NCBI RefSeq assembly: GCF_016907515.1
Contig: NZ_JAFBBY010000001.1
Location: forward strand, 3,596,001-3,660,000
Length of the DNA: 64,000 nt
Direction of reading: 5' to 3'
DNA from: Nocardioides nitrophenolicus
GTDB lineage: Bacteria; Actinomycetota; Actinomycetes; Propionibacteriales; Nocardioidaceae
Position 1 is the first letter of the stretch. Each line of letters starts with the position of its first letter. The notes below the pieces were generated by a model. That model ran no database searches. It saw only the letters and a program-made list of their open reading frames with translations, and was not told the DNA's origin. Shown here piece after piece: positions 1-8,489 of this stretch. A program made the position numbers and the translations under genes.

Positions 1-537
1 GTCGTCACGGAGCTGGGCGGGATCCACATCCTGGTCAACAACGCGGGCATCACGCGCGACAACCTGCTGTTCAAGATGACCGAGGAGGACTGGGACCTGG
101 TCATGGGCGTCCACCTCAAGGGTGCGTTCTTGATGACCAAGGCCGCGCAGAGGCACTTCGTGGAGCAGAAGTACGGCAAGGTCGTGAACATCTCCTCGAT
201 CTCGGCGCTGGGCAACCGGGGGCAGGCCAACTACTCGGCCGCGAAGATGGGGGTGCAGGGCTTCACCCGGACCCTGGGCATCGAGCTGGGTCCGTTCGGG
301 ATCAACGTCAACGCGGTGGCGCCGGGGTTCATCGCGACCGAGATGACCGACGCGACCGCGGCCCGGCTCAAGCTCGACGTCGACGAGTTCCGCCGCCTCA
401 ACGCCGAGGCGGTCCCCGTGAAGCGGGTCGGCCAGCCGGCCGACATCGCGGCGGCGGTGACCTTCCTGTCGAGCGACGAGGCGTCGTACATCACCGGACA
501 GACCCTCTACGTCGACGGCGGCGCCAGTGTCGGCTGA
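1..537 (+). CDS. SDR family oxidoreductase, 3-oxoacyl-ACP reductase-like (5' truncated by window edge)
   Basis: This is a short-chain dehydrogenase/reductase that runs in from the left edge; frame 1 is open from base 1, so the N-terminal NAD(P)-binding glycine motif lies outside. What remains covers most of the Rossmann fold. It shows NNAG near the start, the NISS strand with the catalytic Ser, and YSAAK with the catalytic Tyr and Lys. It also has the PGFIATEM loop after the active site and the usual C-terminal ITGQTLYVDGG. The family reduces 3-oxoacyl-ACP/CoA or oxidises 3-hydroxyacyl-CoA using NAD(P)H. Its stop overlaps the next gene by 11 bp, so it is cotranscribed with an acyl-CoA dehydrogenase. 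That context fits fatty-acid or alicyclic acyl-CoA degradation better than biosynthesis, but substrate and direction cannot be read from the sequence. Confidence 0.9.
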   Translation, partial: VVTELGGIHILVNNAGITRDNLLFKMTEEDWDLVMGVHLKGAFLMTKAAQRHFVEQKYGKVVNISSISALGNRGQANYSAAKMGVQGFTRTLGIELGPFGINVNAVAPGFIATEMTDATAARLKLDVDEFRRLNAEAVPVKRVGQPADIAAAVTFLSSDEASYITGQTLYVDGGASVG

Positions 538-1705
538 GCGGGCGCTGGTCGCCGAGACCGAGGAGTTCGTGCGCCGTGAGGTGCTGCCGATCGAGGACGC
601 CCACGACGGCGACGTGGAGGCGGCCGGCGGCGAGAGCCTGCGCCGCGAGCTGCAGGCCAAGGCCGCCGCGGCCGGGCTGCTGTCGCCCCACGGTCCGGTC
701 GACTGCGGCGGGCTCGGGCTGGGGATGGTGGACCGCGCGCCGGTCTTCGAGGCGGCGGGCCGGGGGCTGTTCGGGCCGATGGCGCTGAACATCAACGCCC
801 CCGACGAGGGCAACATCCACCTGCTCGACCATGTCGCGAGCGCCGCGCAGCGCGAGCGCTACCTGCGGCCCCTGGTCGCCGGAACCGTGCGCTCGGCGTT
901 CGCGATGACCGAGCCGGCGCCCGGCGCCGGGGCGGATCCGTCGATGCTGACCACCCGGGCCACGAGGGTCGACGGCGGCTGGGTCGTCAACGGGCACAAG
1001 TGGTTCATCACCGGCGCCGACGGCGCGGGCTTCTTCATCGTGATGGCCCGCACCAGCGGCGAGCCGGGCGGCGCGGGCGGAGCGACCATGTTCCTCGCGC
1101 CCGCCGACGCGCCGGGGATCGAGGTCGGGCGCCACATCGGGACCATGGACCGCTCGATGCTCGGCGGCCACTGCGAGATGAGGTTCACCGACGTCTTCGT
1201 CCCCGACGAGGACGTGCTCGGCGGCGTGGACGAGGGCTTCCGCTACGCCCAGGTGCGGCTCGGGCCGGCCCGGATGACCCATGTCATGCGCTGGTCCGGC
1301 GCGGCCCGCCGGGCCCACGAGGTCGCGGTCCGCCATGTCGCCGGCCGGGAGGCCTTCGGCGCCCGGCTCGCCGACCTCGGGATGATGCAGCAGCTGATCG
1401 CCGACAACGAGATCGACCTCGCGGCGACCCGGGCCCTGCTGCTCGCGGCCTGCCGCGAGCTCGACGACGGTGGCCGGGCGTCGGAGGCCACCTCGATCGC
1501 GAAGACCTTCGCGGCCGAGGCGCTGCACCGGGTCGTGGACCGGGCGACCCAGATGTGCGGCGGGCTGGGCGTCTCCAGCGACCTCCCCGTGGCCCGGATC
1601 GCCCGTGAGATCAGGCCCTTCCGCATCTACGACGGTCCGTCCGAGGTGCACCGCTGGTCGATCGCCAAGCGTGCCGTACGCCGGCTGGCGGGGGGCGAGC
1701 GGTGA
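527..1705 (+). CDS. acyl-CoA dehydrogenase family protein
   Basis: The 392-residue product has acyl-CoA dehydrogenase architecture: an N-terminal helical domain, a central beta domain and a C-terminal four-helix bundle. Typical landmarks are FAMTEPAPGAGADPS and WVVNGHKWFITGA (FAD/substrate region), REAFGARLADLGMMQQ, and QMCGGLGVSSDLPVARIAREIRPFRIYDGPSEVHR near the C terminus. The latter is read in pieces and is typical of the ACAD10/11-like branch. The enzyme should oxidise an acyl-CoA at alpha-beta, passing electrons through FAD to ETF. The start is a GTG inside the end of the SDR gene. No separate RBS is obvious, which fits translational coupling. The gene overlaps the following kinase-like gene by 4 bp (GTGA), a pairing common in actinobacterial acyl-CoA catabolic operons. 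Chain-length preference is unknown. Confidence 0.9.
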   Translation: MSAERALVAETEEFVRREVLPIEDAHDGDVEAAGGESLRRELQAKAAAAGLLSPHGPVDCGGLGLGMVDRAPVFEAAGRGLFGPMALNINAPDEGNIHLLDHVASAAQRERYLRPLVAGTVRSAFAMTEPAPGAGADPSMLTTRATRVDGGWVVNGHKWFITGADGAGFFIVMARTSGEPGGAGGATMFLAPADAPGIEVGRHIGTMDRSMLGGHCEMRFTDVFVPDEDVLGGVDEGFRYAQVRLGPARMTHVMRWSGAARRAHEVAVRHVAGREAFGARLADLGMMQQLIADNEIDLAATRALLLAACRELDDGGRASEATSIAKTFAAEALHRVVDRATQMCGGLGVSSDLPVARIAREIRPFRIYDGPSEVHRWSIAKRAVRRLAGGER

Positions 1706-2727
1706 GCGAGCTGACCGAGCCCGAGCTCGCCGCCGTCGCCGACCGCCTCGCCGCCGCGGGCGTCGCGTCGGCCGGTCCGCTCACGTCGGACCTCATCGCG
1801 GGCGGTCGCTCGAACCTCACCTACGCGATCACCGACGGACGCACCCGCTGGGTGCTGCGCACCCCACCCCGCGCCGGTCGCACCGCCTCGGCCCACGACG
1901 TCGCCCGGGAGCACCGGGTCACGGCCGCGCTGATGTCGTCGGGCGTCCCGGTCGCCGACGCGGTGCTGCTCTGCGCGGACGAGACCGTGCTCGGCGTGCC
2001 GTTCACCGTCAGCGGCTTCGTCGACGGGGCCGCGATCCGCACCCAGGCCGACCTCGCGGCGTACGACGACCAGCGGCTGGGCACCGTCGTCGAGAGCCTG
2101 CTGGAGACCCTGGCCGCCCTGCACCGGGTCGACCACGTCGCCGCGGGCCTGGAGTCCTTCGGCCGTCCCGACGGCTATGCCCAACGCCAGCTGCGGCGCT
2201 GGTCGGGGCAGTGGGAGACCGTCGGCGAGGAGCGCCTCGGCGCGCTGGCCCGCGAGGTCGTCGCCCGGCTGGGCGCCGTCGTACCGGAGCAGCGGGCCAC
2301 CTCGGTCGTCCACGGCGACTACCGCGTCGACAACACCCTGCTCGGCCGGCCCGGAACGGCGGGCGAGGACCGGGTCGCCGCCGTCGTCGACTGGGAGCTC
2401 TCCACCATCGGCGACCCGGTCGCCGACGTCGCGATGATGTGCGCCTACCGGCACCCGTCGTTCGACCTCGTGGTCGGTGCGCCGAGCGCCTGGACCAGCC
2501 CGCGCCTGCCCGAGGTCGAGGAGCTCGCGGGCGGCTACGAGCGGCTCGGCGGCGTGGCCCTGGACCAGTGGGACTTCCACCACGCGCTGGCCTGCTTCAA
2601 GGTCGCGGTCATCTCGGCCGGGATCGACCACCGCCGCCGCGCGGGATCCGGCTCGGGGGCCGGGTTCGACACCGCCGGCGAGGCGGTGGAGCCGTACCTG
2701 GAGCTGGCGCTGCGGCAGCTGGGCTGA
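1702..2727 (+). CDS. phosphotransferase family protein (APH/ACAD10-type)
   Basis: The 341-residue protein has an aminoglycoside-phosphotransferase/choline-kinase fold. Visible motifs are the nucleotide-loop region GGRSNLTYAI near residue 35, the catalytic-loop HGDYRVDN near residue 210, and the metal-binding DWELSTIGDPVAD near residue 235. Proteins of this type next to acyl-CoA dehydrogenases resemble the kinase half of eukaryotic ACAD10/ACAD11, which phosphorylates 4-hydroxyacyl-CoAs so that they can enter beta-oxidation. Here the kinase and dehydrogenase are separate genes joined by a GTGA overlap. A role in hydroxy-acyl-CoA catabolism is therefore a reasonable inference, and antibiotic resistance is unlikely. 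It is the last gene of the operon; a 246-bp stretch without recognised features follows. Confidence 0.85.
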   Translation: MSELTEPELAAVADRLAAAGVASAGPLTSDLIAGGRSNLTYAITDGRTRWVLRTPPRAGRTASAHDVAREHRVTAALMSSGVPVADAVLLCADETVLGVPFTVSGFVDGAAIRTQADLAAYDDQRLGTVVESLLETLAALHRVDHVAAGLESFGRPDGYAQRQLRRWSGQWETVGEERLGALAREVVARLGAVVPEQRATSVVHGDYRVDNTLLGRPGTAGEDRVAAVVDWELSTIGDPVADVAMMCAYRHPSFDLVVGAPSAWTSPRLPEVEELAGGYERLGGVALDQWDFHHALACFKVAVISAGIDHRRRAGSGSGAGFDTAGEAVEPYLELALRQLG

Positions 2728-2973
2728 CGGGGGGGCGGGCTAGGGCGAGCTGGGGCGCGCCAGGCCTACCCGTGAGCGCCTACGGCTTCATCACGGTTCG
2801 TAGGTGGCGCTGCTCGGCACTGAACTGCCGGCCGTTCTGTCTGCTGTCGCCGCTGAGTTCGCCGGTTTCCGCACCGCTCCCGCTCACTCGTTGACCTTGC
2901 CTGGGCGCCGACCGACGATCAAGCGACCGACTGCTGGCGCCGGGTCGCGATCGGGGCGAGGGGGGATGGGACC

Positions 2974-3393
2974 ATGGCACGGAAGCAACACAGGTGGCTC
3001 GCGGTTGCTGCCGCGGCTCTCACGATCCCAGCGGGCTTCGGCATCGCCCAGGCGGTAGCAACCGACGACGGTAGTCCAGCCGCGGATGGCAACCGAACCA
3101 TCTCGGTCCCCCGCCCTGGGGACGACCTCGAGAAGCTCGTCGAGGGTGTGGACCCGCTGAAGGAGGGCCGACGCCTCGATCTGTCCGAGCTCGAGATGGG
3201 AACCCCGCTGAGCGAGTGTGACGTCGCGCTCGCCTTCTATCAGCGGCCAGACGTCAAGGCATTCAGCGAAGAGCACTTCGGATACTCGCTCTCAGCGAAG
3301 GACTTCGTCGACGGTGACTGCCCCGACATCGCGACGCTCGAGCGGGACTACCGCGCCGCGCAGGACCGGGTCGAGCAGGGGCTGATCCCGTGA
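2974..3393 (+). CDS. small secreted protein of unknown function
   Basis: The 139-residue product starts with a clear signal peptide: a basic MARKQHR, a hydrophobic alanine-rich core, and an AQA-type cleavage region near residue 27. The mature part is short, acidic and hydrophilic, with two cysteines (SECDVA and DGDCPDI) that could form a disulphide. No family was recognised. Residues 65-110 (LELGT-like, PLSECDVALAFY, FSEEHFGYSLSAKDFVDGDCPD) read as a small globular domain, and the C terminus is predicted helical. The gene overlaps the following RTX-like gene by 4 bp (GTGA), so the two are almost certainly one transcript and one export module. A weak GGGG-rich RBS (near 2960) precedes the ATG. 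The preceding intergenic DNA is visibly less GC-rich than the flanking catabolic genes. Confidence 0.7.
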   Translation: MARKQHRWLAVAAAALTIPAGFGIAQAVATDDGSPAADGNRTISVPRPGDDLEKLVEGVDPLKEGRRLDLSELEMGTPLSECDVALAFYQRPDVKAFSEEHFGYSLSAKDFVDGDCPDIATLERDYRAAQDRVEQGLIP

Positions 3394-3941
3394 GGCGCCG
3401 TACGACCGCGATCGCGGTCGGCAGCCTGGTCGGCTTGAGTCTCGGCATCGGCCTCAGCTTTGGGCTCGGCGCCGCCCAGGCGGCCAATGTCAACTGCACG
3501 GGCGGCACCTGCACCGGCACGGCGAACAACGACACCATCACCGGGTCGAGCTACAACGACACGATCTATGCCTATGGCGGCTCCGACGACGTCGCCGGGC
3601 GGGAGGGCACCGATATCGTGTACGGCGGCGGCAGTCCGGACACCATCGGCGGTGGCCAAGGAGACGACTCCCTTGCGCTCAACGGCACGTCGATCGGCCT
3701 GATGGGCGAGAACGGCGAGGACGTCATCGACGGCAAGTCCGGCACCGACCTGGTCGCCGGCGGTGACAAGGTGGACTGGCTCTACGGTGGCGCGGACGAC
3801 GATGCCGTGGTCGCTTGGGATGATCTCGTCGCTGACTACCTCGACGGCGGCACGGGCAGCAACGACCACTGCTTCGTGACCACCAACCTCGACCATGTCC
3901 TGGGCGGCTGCGAGTACTTCCACACCAACACCATCGGCTGA
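3390..3941 (+). CDS. secreted calcium-binding (RTX/hemolysin-type repeat) protein
   Basis: This 183-residue protein has a signal peptide (MRRRTT, hydrophobic core, AQA|A near residue 31). Degenerate RTX nonapeptide-like repeats follow: NNDTITG, YNDTIYAYGGSDDVAG, GTDIVYGGGSPDTIGGGQGDD, and later GEDVIDGKSGTDLVAGG and WLYGGADDD. These glycine/aspartate turns normally form a calcium-binding parallel beta-roll outside the cell. Four cysteines (C36, C41 and two near the C terminus in DHCF and GGCEYF) probably staple the ends of the roll. No toxin, protease or lipase domain is present, so this is a bare beta-roll and not a full RTX effector. It is translationally coupled to the upstream secreted protein and convergent with the kmo gene. 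Function is unknown. Confidence 0.75.
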   Translation: MRRRTTAIAVGSLVGLSLGIGLSFGLGAAQAANVNCTGGTCTGTANNDTITGSSYNDTIYAYGGSDDVAGREGTDIVYGGGSPDTIGGGQGDDSLALNGTSIGLMGENGEDVIDGKSGTDLVAGGDKVDWLYGGADDDAVVAWDDLVADYLDGGTGSNDHCFVTTNLDHVLGGCEYFHTNTIG

Positions 3942-4007
3942 TCCCGATCGCGTCGGTGCGTGCGTTGCCGTGCTCGCTCGGCGAACCGGTCCGCTCTGTC
4001 GGCTCGC

Positions 4008-5363
4008 TCAGCCCCGCCGCAGGAGCCGCCGTACGCCGAGCGCGAGCCCGCCGAGCGCGACCGCCGCCGCCGCGCCCGCGATGGTGTCCTGGCGCCGGAT
4101 CCGGCCGTTGATCTGGGCGTACGGCGTGGTGGTGAACGAGACCAGCTCGTAGCGCGAGACGTACCGCTCGGGCAGGCGCCGCTCGAGGAAGTGGCGGGTG
4201 CTGGTGACGGCCTGGAAGACCTTCGAGTTGACCTTGTCGCTCATCTCGACGAAGTTCTCCAGCGCCATCTCCGCGATCGCGTCGGCGTTGGGCTTGCGGC
4301 GCTCCTGGTAGAGCCGGAGCGCGGCGGACCAGTCGCCGGCGCTGTCGGTCAGGCACCGGTCCAGCTCGATGCAGTCCTCGAACGAGCAGTTCGCGCCCTG
4401 GCCGAAGAAGGGCACGATCGCGTGGGCGGCGTCGCCGAGGAGGGCCACCCGGTCGCGCACCCAGGGGTAGGCCCGGACGGTGACCAGGGAGCCGACGGGG
4501 TTGTGCTGGAAGTCCTCGACCAGCGTGGGCATCAGCGGATGGGCGTCGGGATAGTGGGTGCGGAAGTAGGCGTCGATCTGGTCGGGCCGCTCCAGGGCGG
4601 CGAAGCTGTCGGCGCCGGTCTTGGGCCAGAACAGGGTGCAGGTGAAGGACCGGTCCAGGTTCGGCAGGGCGATCATCATCGACGAGCCGCGCGGCCAGAT
4701 GTGCAGGGAGTGCTCGTCGAGGGCGAAGTCGCCGTCGGCGGTGGGCGGGATGGTGAGCTCCTTGTAGCCGTGGGGCAGGAAGCTCTGGCTGAAGTCGAAG
4801 CCCTCCGCGAACTGGATCGCCCGGCGTACGGCGCTGTACGCGCCGTCGCTGCCGATCACGATGTCGGCCGTGGCGGTGACCTCCCCGTCGTCGGTGCCCA
4901 GCACGAGGTCGCCGGTGCGCGCGTCGAGGGTGCGCAGCTGGTGGCCGAAGTGGAGGGTGACGCCTGGCGTCTGCTCCGCGCAGTCCAGCAGCGAGGCGTT
5001 GAGGCCGGAGCGGCTGATCGAGTTGATCGCGCGGGTGCCGTCGGCGCTGTAGGACTGGTAGCCCACCTTGCCGTCGGTGCCGTGCAGGGTGCGTCCGTGC
5101 ATGGGGAGCGCCGCCGCGAGGGCCTGCTCGTCCAGCCCGACCCGGGACAGGGCGTCGAGGCCGCGGGCGGAGATGGCCAGGTTGATCGAGCGGCCGCGCT
5201 CGGCGCCGACGAGTCGGGGGTCGGAGCGGCGCTCGTAGAGGTCGACCTCGAGGCCGCGGCGCGCGAGCAGCACGGCCATCAGGCAGCCCGCGAGCCCGGC
5301 GCCGACCACCGCGACGCGGCGGACCGGCTGGCCGCCGATGCCGGTGAAGACTTCCTCAGCCAT
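4008..5363 (-). CDS. kmo: kynurenine 3-monooxygenase
   Basis: A 451-residue FAD-dependent aromatic hydroxylase converts kynurenine to 3-hydroxykynurenine with NADPH and O2. The N terminus has the dinucleotide fold GAGLAG followed by LYERRSDPR. GSDGAYSAVRR is the DG motif, and GDAAHAIVPFFGQGAN is the second FAD motif. KELTIP, HIWPRG and the acidic PDAHPLMP region are KMO-specific. The extreme C terminus carries an alanine/leucine hydrophobic helix followed by arginines, reminiscent of the membrane anchor of eukaryotic KMO. The chosen ATG overlaps the stop of kynureninase (ATGGCTGA); an in-frame start 45 bp upstream would lie inside that gene. It is the last gene of the leftward operon. Confidence 0.93.
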   Translation of the reverse strand: MAEEVFTGIGGQPVRRVAVVGAGLAGCLMAVLLARRGLEVDLYERRSDPRLVGAERGRSINLAISARGLDALSRVGLDEQALAAALPMHGRTLHGTDGKVGYQSYSADGTRAINSISRSGLNASLLDCAEQTPGVTLHFGHQLRTLDARTGDLVLGTDDGEVTATADIVIGSDGAYSAVRRAIQFAEGFDFSQSFLPHGYKELTIPPTADGDFALDEHSLHIWPRGSSMMIALPNLDRSFTCTLFWPKTGADSFAALERPDQIDAYFRTHYPDAHPLMPTLVEDFQHNPVGSLVTVRAYPWVRDRVALLGDAAHAIVPFFGQGANCSFEDCIELDRCLTDSAGDWSAALRLYQERRKPNADAIAEMALENFVEMSDKVNSKVFQAVTSTRHFLERRLPERYVSRYELVSFTTTPYAQINGRIRRQDTIAGAAAAVALGGLALGVRRLLRRG

Positions 5364-6651
5364 GGCTGCGCACCACCTCGACCAGGGCCCGCGCGGCGCG
5401 CCAGGCATCGTGGAAGGTGCAGTACATCGGCACCGGTGCCAGCCGGATCACGTCGGGCTGGCGCGCGTCCGCGATCACGCCGTGCTCGTGGCGCAGCCAG
5501 CGCGCGACGTCGTTGGCCGCGAGCCCGCCGCCGATCCGGACGGACAGCTGGGTGCCGCGCCGGTCGGGGTCCGTGGGGGTGATGACCTGCAGGGGGAGCT
5601 CGCCGATCTGCGCGTCGAGCATCTCCGCGAGGTAGCCGGTCAGTCGCCGGCTCTTGGCGCGCAGCGTGGCCATCCCGCTCTCGTCGAACATCCGCAGCGA
5701 GGCCAGCACGGGCGCCATCGCCAGGATGGGCGGGTTGGAGAGCTGCCAGCTGTCGGCGCTGTCGACCGGCTCGACGACCGGGTGCATCTGGAACCGGGTC
5801 TCGTAGCGGGTGCTCCACCAGCCCTGCAGCTTGGGCAGCGACCGGTCGGCGAGGTGGCGCTCGTGGACGAAGCAGCCGGCGAGCGCGCCCGGGCCGGCGT
5901 TGAGGTACTTGTAGGTGCACCACGCCGCCCAGTCGACGCCCCACTCGTGCAGTGCGAGCTCGACGTTCCCGGCGGCGTGGGCCAGGTCCCAGCCGACCAC
6001 GATCCCCGCCTCGCGGGCGGCCGTGGTGATGGCCGGGATGTCCATCAGCTCACCGGTCAGGTAGTTGACGCCGCCGAGCATGAGCATCGCGACCCGGTGC
6101 CCCTCCTCGGCCAGGAAGGCCACCACGTCCTCGGTGCGCAGCACGTCCTCGCCGGCACGCGGACGCAGCCGGATCACCGCGGTGTCGGGGTCGTAGCCGT
6201 GGAAGGCCGCCTGGCTGCGGGCGGCGTACGAGTCGGAGGGGAAGGCCGAGTCCTCGATCACGATGGCGTGCCGCTCGGCGGTGGGCCGGTAGAAGCTGAC
6301 CATCATCAGGTGCAGGTTGACCGTCAGCGAGTTCATCACCACGACCTCGCGGGGCAGCGCACCGACCAGGCGGGCGGCCGGCTCGCGCAGGAACTCGTGG
6401 TACGGCGCCCACGGGCGCTCGGCCTCGAGGTGGCCCTCGACGCCCAGGCGGGCCCACTCGGCCAGCTCCTCGTCGAGGATGGTGCGGACCGAGCGCGGCT
6501 GCAGGCCCAGCGAGTTGCCCGCCAGGTAGGCGACCTCGGGGTGGTCGCCGGCCTCGGCGGCCAGCAGGTGGAACTCGTCGCGGCGGCTCGGCACCGGGTC
6601 CGCGGCTTCCAGGTCGCGTGCGCGCTGCTCGGAGATGTCGGGTGTGGTCAC
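5356..6651 (-). CDS. kynU: kynureninase
   Basis: The 431-residue PLP-dependent hydrolase cleaves kynurenine or 3-hydroxykynurenine to anthranilate or 3-hydroxyanthranilate plus alanine. Diagnostic segments are YLAGNSLGLQPRS near the N terminus, EVVVMNSLTVNLHLMM (phosphate-binding region), VGWDLAHAAGNVEL with the PLP-pyridine Asp, and CTYKYLNAGPG with the Schiff-base lysine. The GTG start overlaps the stop of the PaaX-like gene by 4 bp; the open frame extends about 240 codons upstream but only as a shadow of that gene. The paired KMO and downstream 3-hydroxyanthranilate dioxygenase indicate that 3-hydroxykynurenine is the physiological substrate. Confidence 0.95.
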   Translation of the reverse strand: MTTPDISEQRARDLEAADPVPSRRDEFHLLAAEAGDHPEVAYLAGNSLGLQPRSVRTILDEELAEWARLGVEGHLEAERPWAPYHEFLREPAARLVGALPREVVVMNSLTVNLHLMMVSFYRPTAERHAIVIEDSAFPSDSYAARSQAAFHGYDPDTAVIRLRPRAGEDVLRTEDVVAFLAEEGHRVAMLMLGGVNYLTGELMDIPAITTAAREAGIVVGWDLAHAAGNVELALHEWGVDWAAWCTYKYLNAGPGALAGCFVHERHLADRSLPKLQGWWSTRYETRFQMHPVVEPVDSADSWQLSNPPILAMAPVLASLRMFDESGMATLRAKSRRLTGYLAEMLDAQIGELPLQVITPTDPDRRGTQLSVRIGGGLAANDVARWLRHEHGVIADARQPDVIRLAPVPMYCTFHDAWRAARALVEVVRSHG

Positions 6652-7499
6652 GGAGTGGTTCCTGTCCTTGAGGCGATGGTTGCGTCCACGTGCCGGGCGG
6701 CCGGCCCGGACAGCAGGGACTGGAGTCGGAGGAAGAGCTCGACGCCGCGATGGCCGTTCCAGTCGGGCGGGGTCAGCGCGGCCGGCAGGCCGGGGTCGAG
6801 ATAGGGGAGGGCGCGCCAGTCGTCGACCAGGCGCAGGTGCTCGTCGAACGCCCTCTTGTCCGTGCCGTCCCACGCACGCTCGGTGTCGCGATGGGCCTCG
6901 AGGAACGCGGCATAGCGCTCGGTCAGGTCCGCGAAGTCCCACCATTCGGCGACGGCGGCGGCCAGGCCCCCGGGCGGGTGCAGGTCGACGATTCGGGCAA
7001 GGGTGACGTAGTCGCGCAGGCCGCGCTGCTCGAGGAGGCCGGTGGCCTCGTCGAAGAGGTGGCCGGGGCCGACCCAGGTGCCGGGTGTGATCGTCCCGCA
7101 GCCCAGCCAGGTCAGCAGCTGACGCAGCTGGTGGCGCAGGTGGCGCTCGGCGTCGGGGATCGAGAACACCGCGAGCAGCCAGCCCTCCCGCTCGGGGTCG
7201 AGTCGGTGGTGGTGGAAGATCCGGCGGTCGCCGCGTTCGAGCATCGGGACCGCCGCGGCGCTCAGCCGGTAGCCGGGACGGCCGTCCCGGACCTGCGGCT
7301 CGACCAGGCCCTTGGACTTCAGCCGGGAGAGCGCCGAGCGGGTCCCGCCGGGGTTGCCGCCGATGGTGCACAGGTCGACCAGGTCGGCGACCGAGATCCA
7401 GCCCCCGATCCGGCGCAGGTGCAGGCCGATGAAGGTGCGGAGCACCGAGCTGGCGCTGTGGGGCCGGACGGAGAGGTCGTCCAGCTCCTCGGTCACCAT
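6648..7499 (-). CDS. PaaX-family transcriptional regulator, likely of kynurenine catabolism
   Basis: The 283-residue protein matches the PaaX layout. An N-terminal winged helix (IGGWISVADLVDLCTI ... GTRSALSRLKSKGLVEPQ) is followed by GRPGYRLSAAAVPMLERGDRRIF, a central domain beginning WLLAVFSIPDAERHLRHQLR, and a C-terminal helical domain with LRLVDDWRALPYLDPGLPAAL. PaaX proteins are repressors that usually sense an aryl-CoA such as phenylacetyl-CoA. Here the gene lies between TDO (4-bp gap) and kynureninase (4-bp overlap), so a kynurenine-pathway metabolite is the expected effector (inference). The start is the ATG at 7499; longer in-frame extensions read into the TDO gene. It probably acts on the TDO/formamidase divergent promoter region. 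Confidence 0.85.
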   Translation of the reverse strand: MVTEELDDLSVRPHSASSVLRTFIGLHLRRIGGWISVADLVDLCTIGGNPGGTRSALSRLKSKGLVEPQVRDGRPGYRLSAAAVPMLERGDRRIFHHHRLDPEREGWLLAVFSIPDAERHLRHQLRQLLTWLGCGTITPGTWVGPGHLFDEATGLLEQRGLRDYVTLARIVDLHPPGGLAAAVAEWWDFADLTERYAAFLEAHRDTERAWDGTDKRAFDEHLRLVDDWRALPYLDPGLPAALTPPDWNGHRGVELFLRLQSLLSGPAARHVDATIASRTGTTP

Positions 7500-7503
7500 C
7501 GGC

Positions 7504-8361
7504 TCAGCTCCCGATCTCGGTGCGCACGGCGTACAGCTCGGGGAAGAAGGTGAGGTCGAGCGCCCGGCGCAGGAAGGCGCCGCCGCTGGAGCCACCGGTG
7601 CCGCGCTTGAAGCCGATGGTGCGCTCGACGGTCTTGAGGTGCCGGAACCGCCACAGCTGGAAGTTCTCCTCCACGTCGACCAGCTCCTCGCACGCCTCGT
7701 ACGCCGACCAGTAGTGGGTGGCGTCCTCGTAGATGTGCTTGAAGACCTCGACCAGGGCGGGGGTGAAGGTGTGCGCCCGGGTGACGTCGCGGTGCAGGAT
7801 CTCGTCGGGGATCGGGTGGCCCTGGCGCGCGAGGTAGCGCAGGAACTCGTCGTAGATGCTCGGCGCCTCCAGGATCTCCTCGAGCATCCGCCGGACCTCG
7901 GGATCGTGGTCGAAGACCGCCAGCATCGCGGCGTTCTTGTTGCCGAGGCAGAACTCCACGGCGCGGTACTGCCAGGACTGGAAGCCCGAGGAGCTGCCCA
8001 GGAAGCCGCGGAACTCGGCGTACTCCGTGGGGGTGAGGGTGGCCAGCACCGACCACTGCTCGGTCAGCTGCTTCTGGACGTGCTTGACCCGCGCGAGCTG
8101 CTTGAGCGCGGGCGGCAGCTCGTCGGCGGCCAGGTGCCGCTGGGCCGAGCGGAGCTCGTGGAGCATCAGCTTCAGCCACAGCTCGGAGGTCTGGTGCTGC
8201 ACGATGAACAGCAGCTCGTCGTGGTGCTCGGGCACGCTGACCGGGACCTGGGCGGAGAGCAGCTGGTCGAGCCTGAGATAGCTGCCGTAGCTCATCGTGT
8301 CGCGGAGGTCGGTGACGATGCCCTGCTCGACTTCGCGGGTGTTGTCGTTGCTCTCGGTCAT
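7504..8361 (-). CDS. kynA: tryptophan 2,3-dioxygenase
   Basis: The 285-residue haem enzyme opens the indole ring of L-tryptophan to N-formylkynurenine. Hallmarks are [51 protein letters not shown], and [17 protein letters not shown], whose histidine is the proximal haem ligand. [15 protein letters not shown] near the C terminus is the substrate-ordering loop. Length and all motifs agree with intact bacterial TDO. The ATG is preceded by AGGAG at about 6 nt. It is the first gene of the leftward operon and diverges from the formamidase-like gene across a 128-bp region that should hold both promoters. Confidence 0.96.
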   Translation of the reverse strand: MTESNDNTREVEQGIVTDLRDTMSYGSYLRLDQLLSAQVPVSVPEHHDELLFIVQHQTSELWLKLMLHELRSAQRHLAADELPPALKQLARVKHVQKQLTEQWSVLATLTPTEYAEFRGFLGSSSGFQSWQYRAVEFCLGNKNAAMLAVFDHDPEVRRMLEEILEAPSIYDEFLRYLARQGHPIPDEILHRDVTRAHTFTPALVEVFKHIYEDATHYWSAYEACEELVDVEENFQLWRFRHLKTVERTIGFKRGTGGSSGGAFLRRALDLTFFPELYAVRTEIGS

Positions 8362-8426
8362 CGGCGCTCCTGGGACGAGGGGGTGGTCGGGCTGCTCGGC
8401 GCGCGGTCCGCTGGTCGCTGAGGCTA

Positions 8427-8456
8427 TTGCATTTTCCCAACCGAGGTCACGATACT
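8427..8456 (+). promoter_or_regulatory. putative promoter of the rightward kynurenine operon
   Basis: In the divergent region, TTGCAT (8427-8432) is separated by 18 bp from GATACT (8451-8456), a plausible SigA-type promoter reading rightward. The first base of the transcript would fall near 8463, giving a short leader before the ATG at 8490. The element is AT-rich against very GC-rich surroundings. A leftward promoter for kynA must also lie in 8362-8480, but no convincing pair of hexamers was seen. Confidence 0.35.
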
Positions 8457-8489
8457 AAGACATGTGATCGCCGATCTGAAGGACGAATG

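Noticed and set aside
1702..2727. Aminoglycoside resistance kinase
   Set aside because: The fold matches, but context with acyl-CoA dehydrogenase and SDR genes fits the ACAD10-type metabolic kinases.
3960..5582. A 540-codon plus-strand frame across kmo and kynureninase
   Set aside because: Antisense to two genes with full catalytic motifs; product has no recognisable fold.
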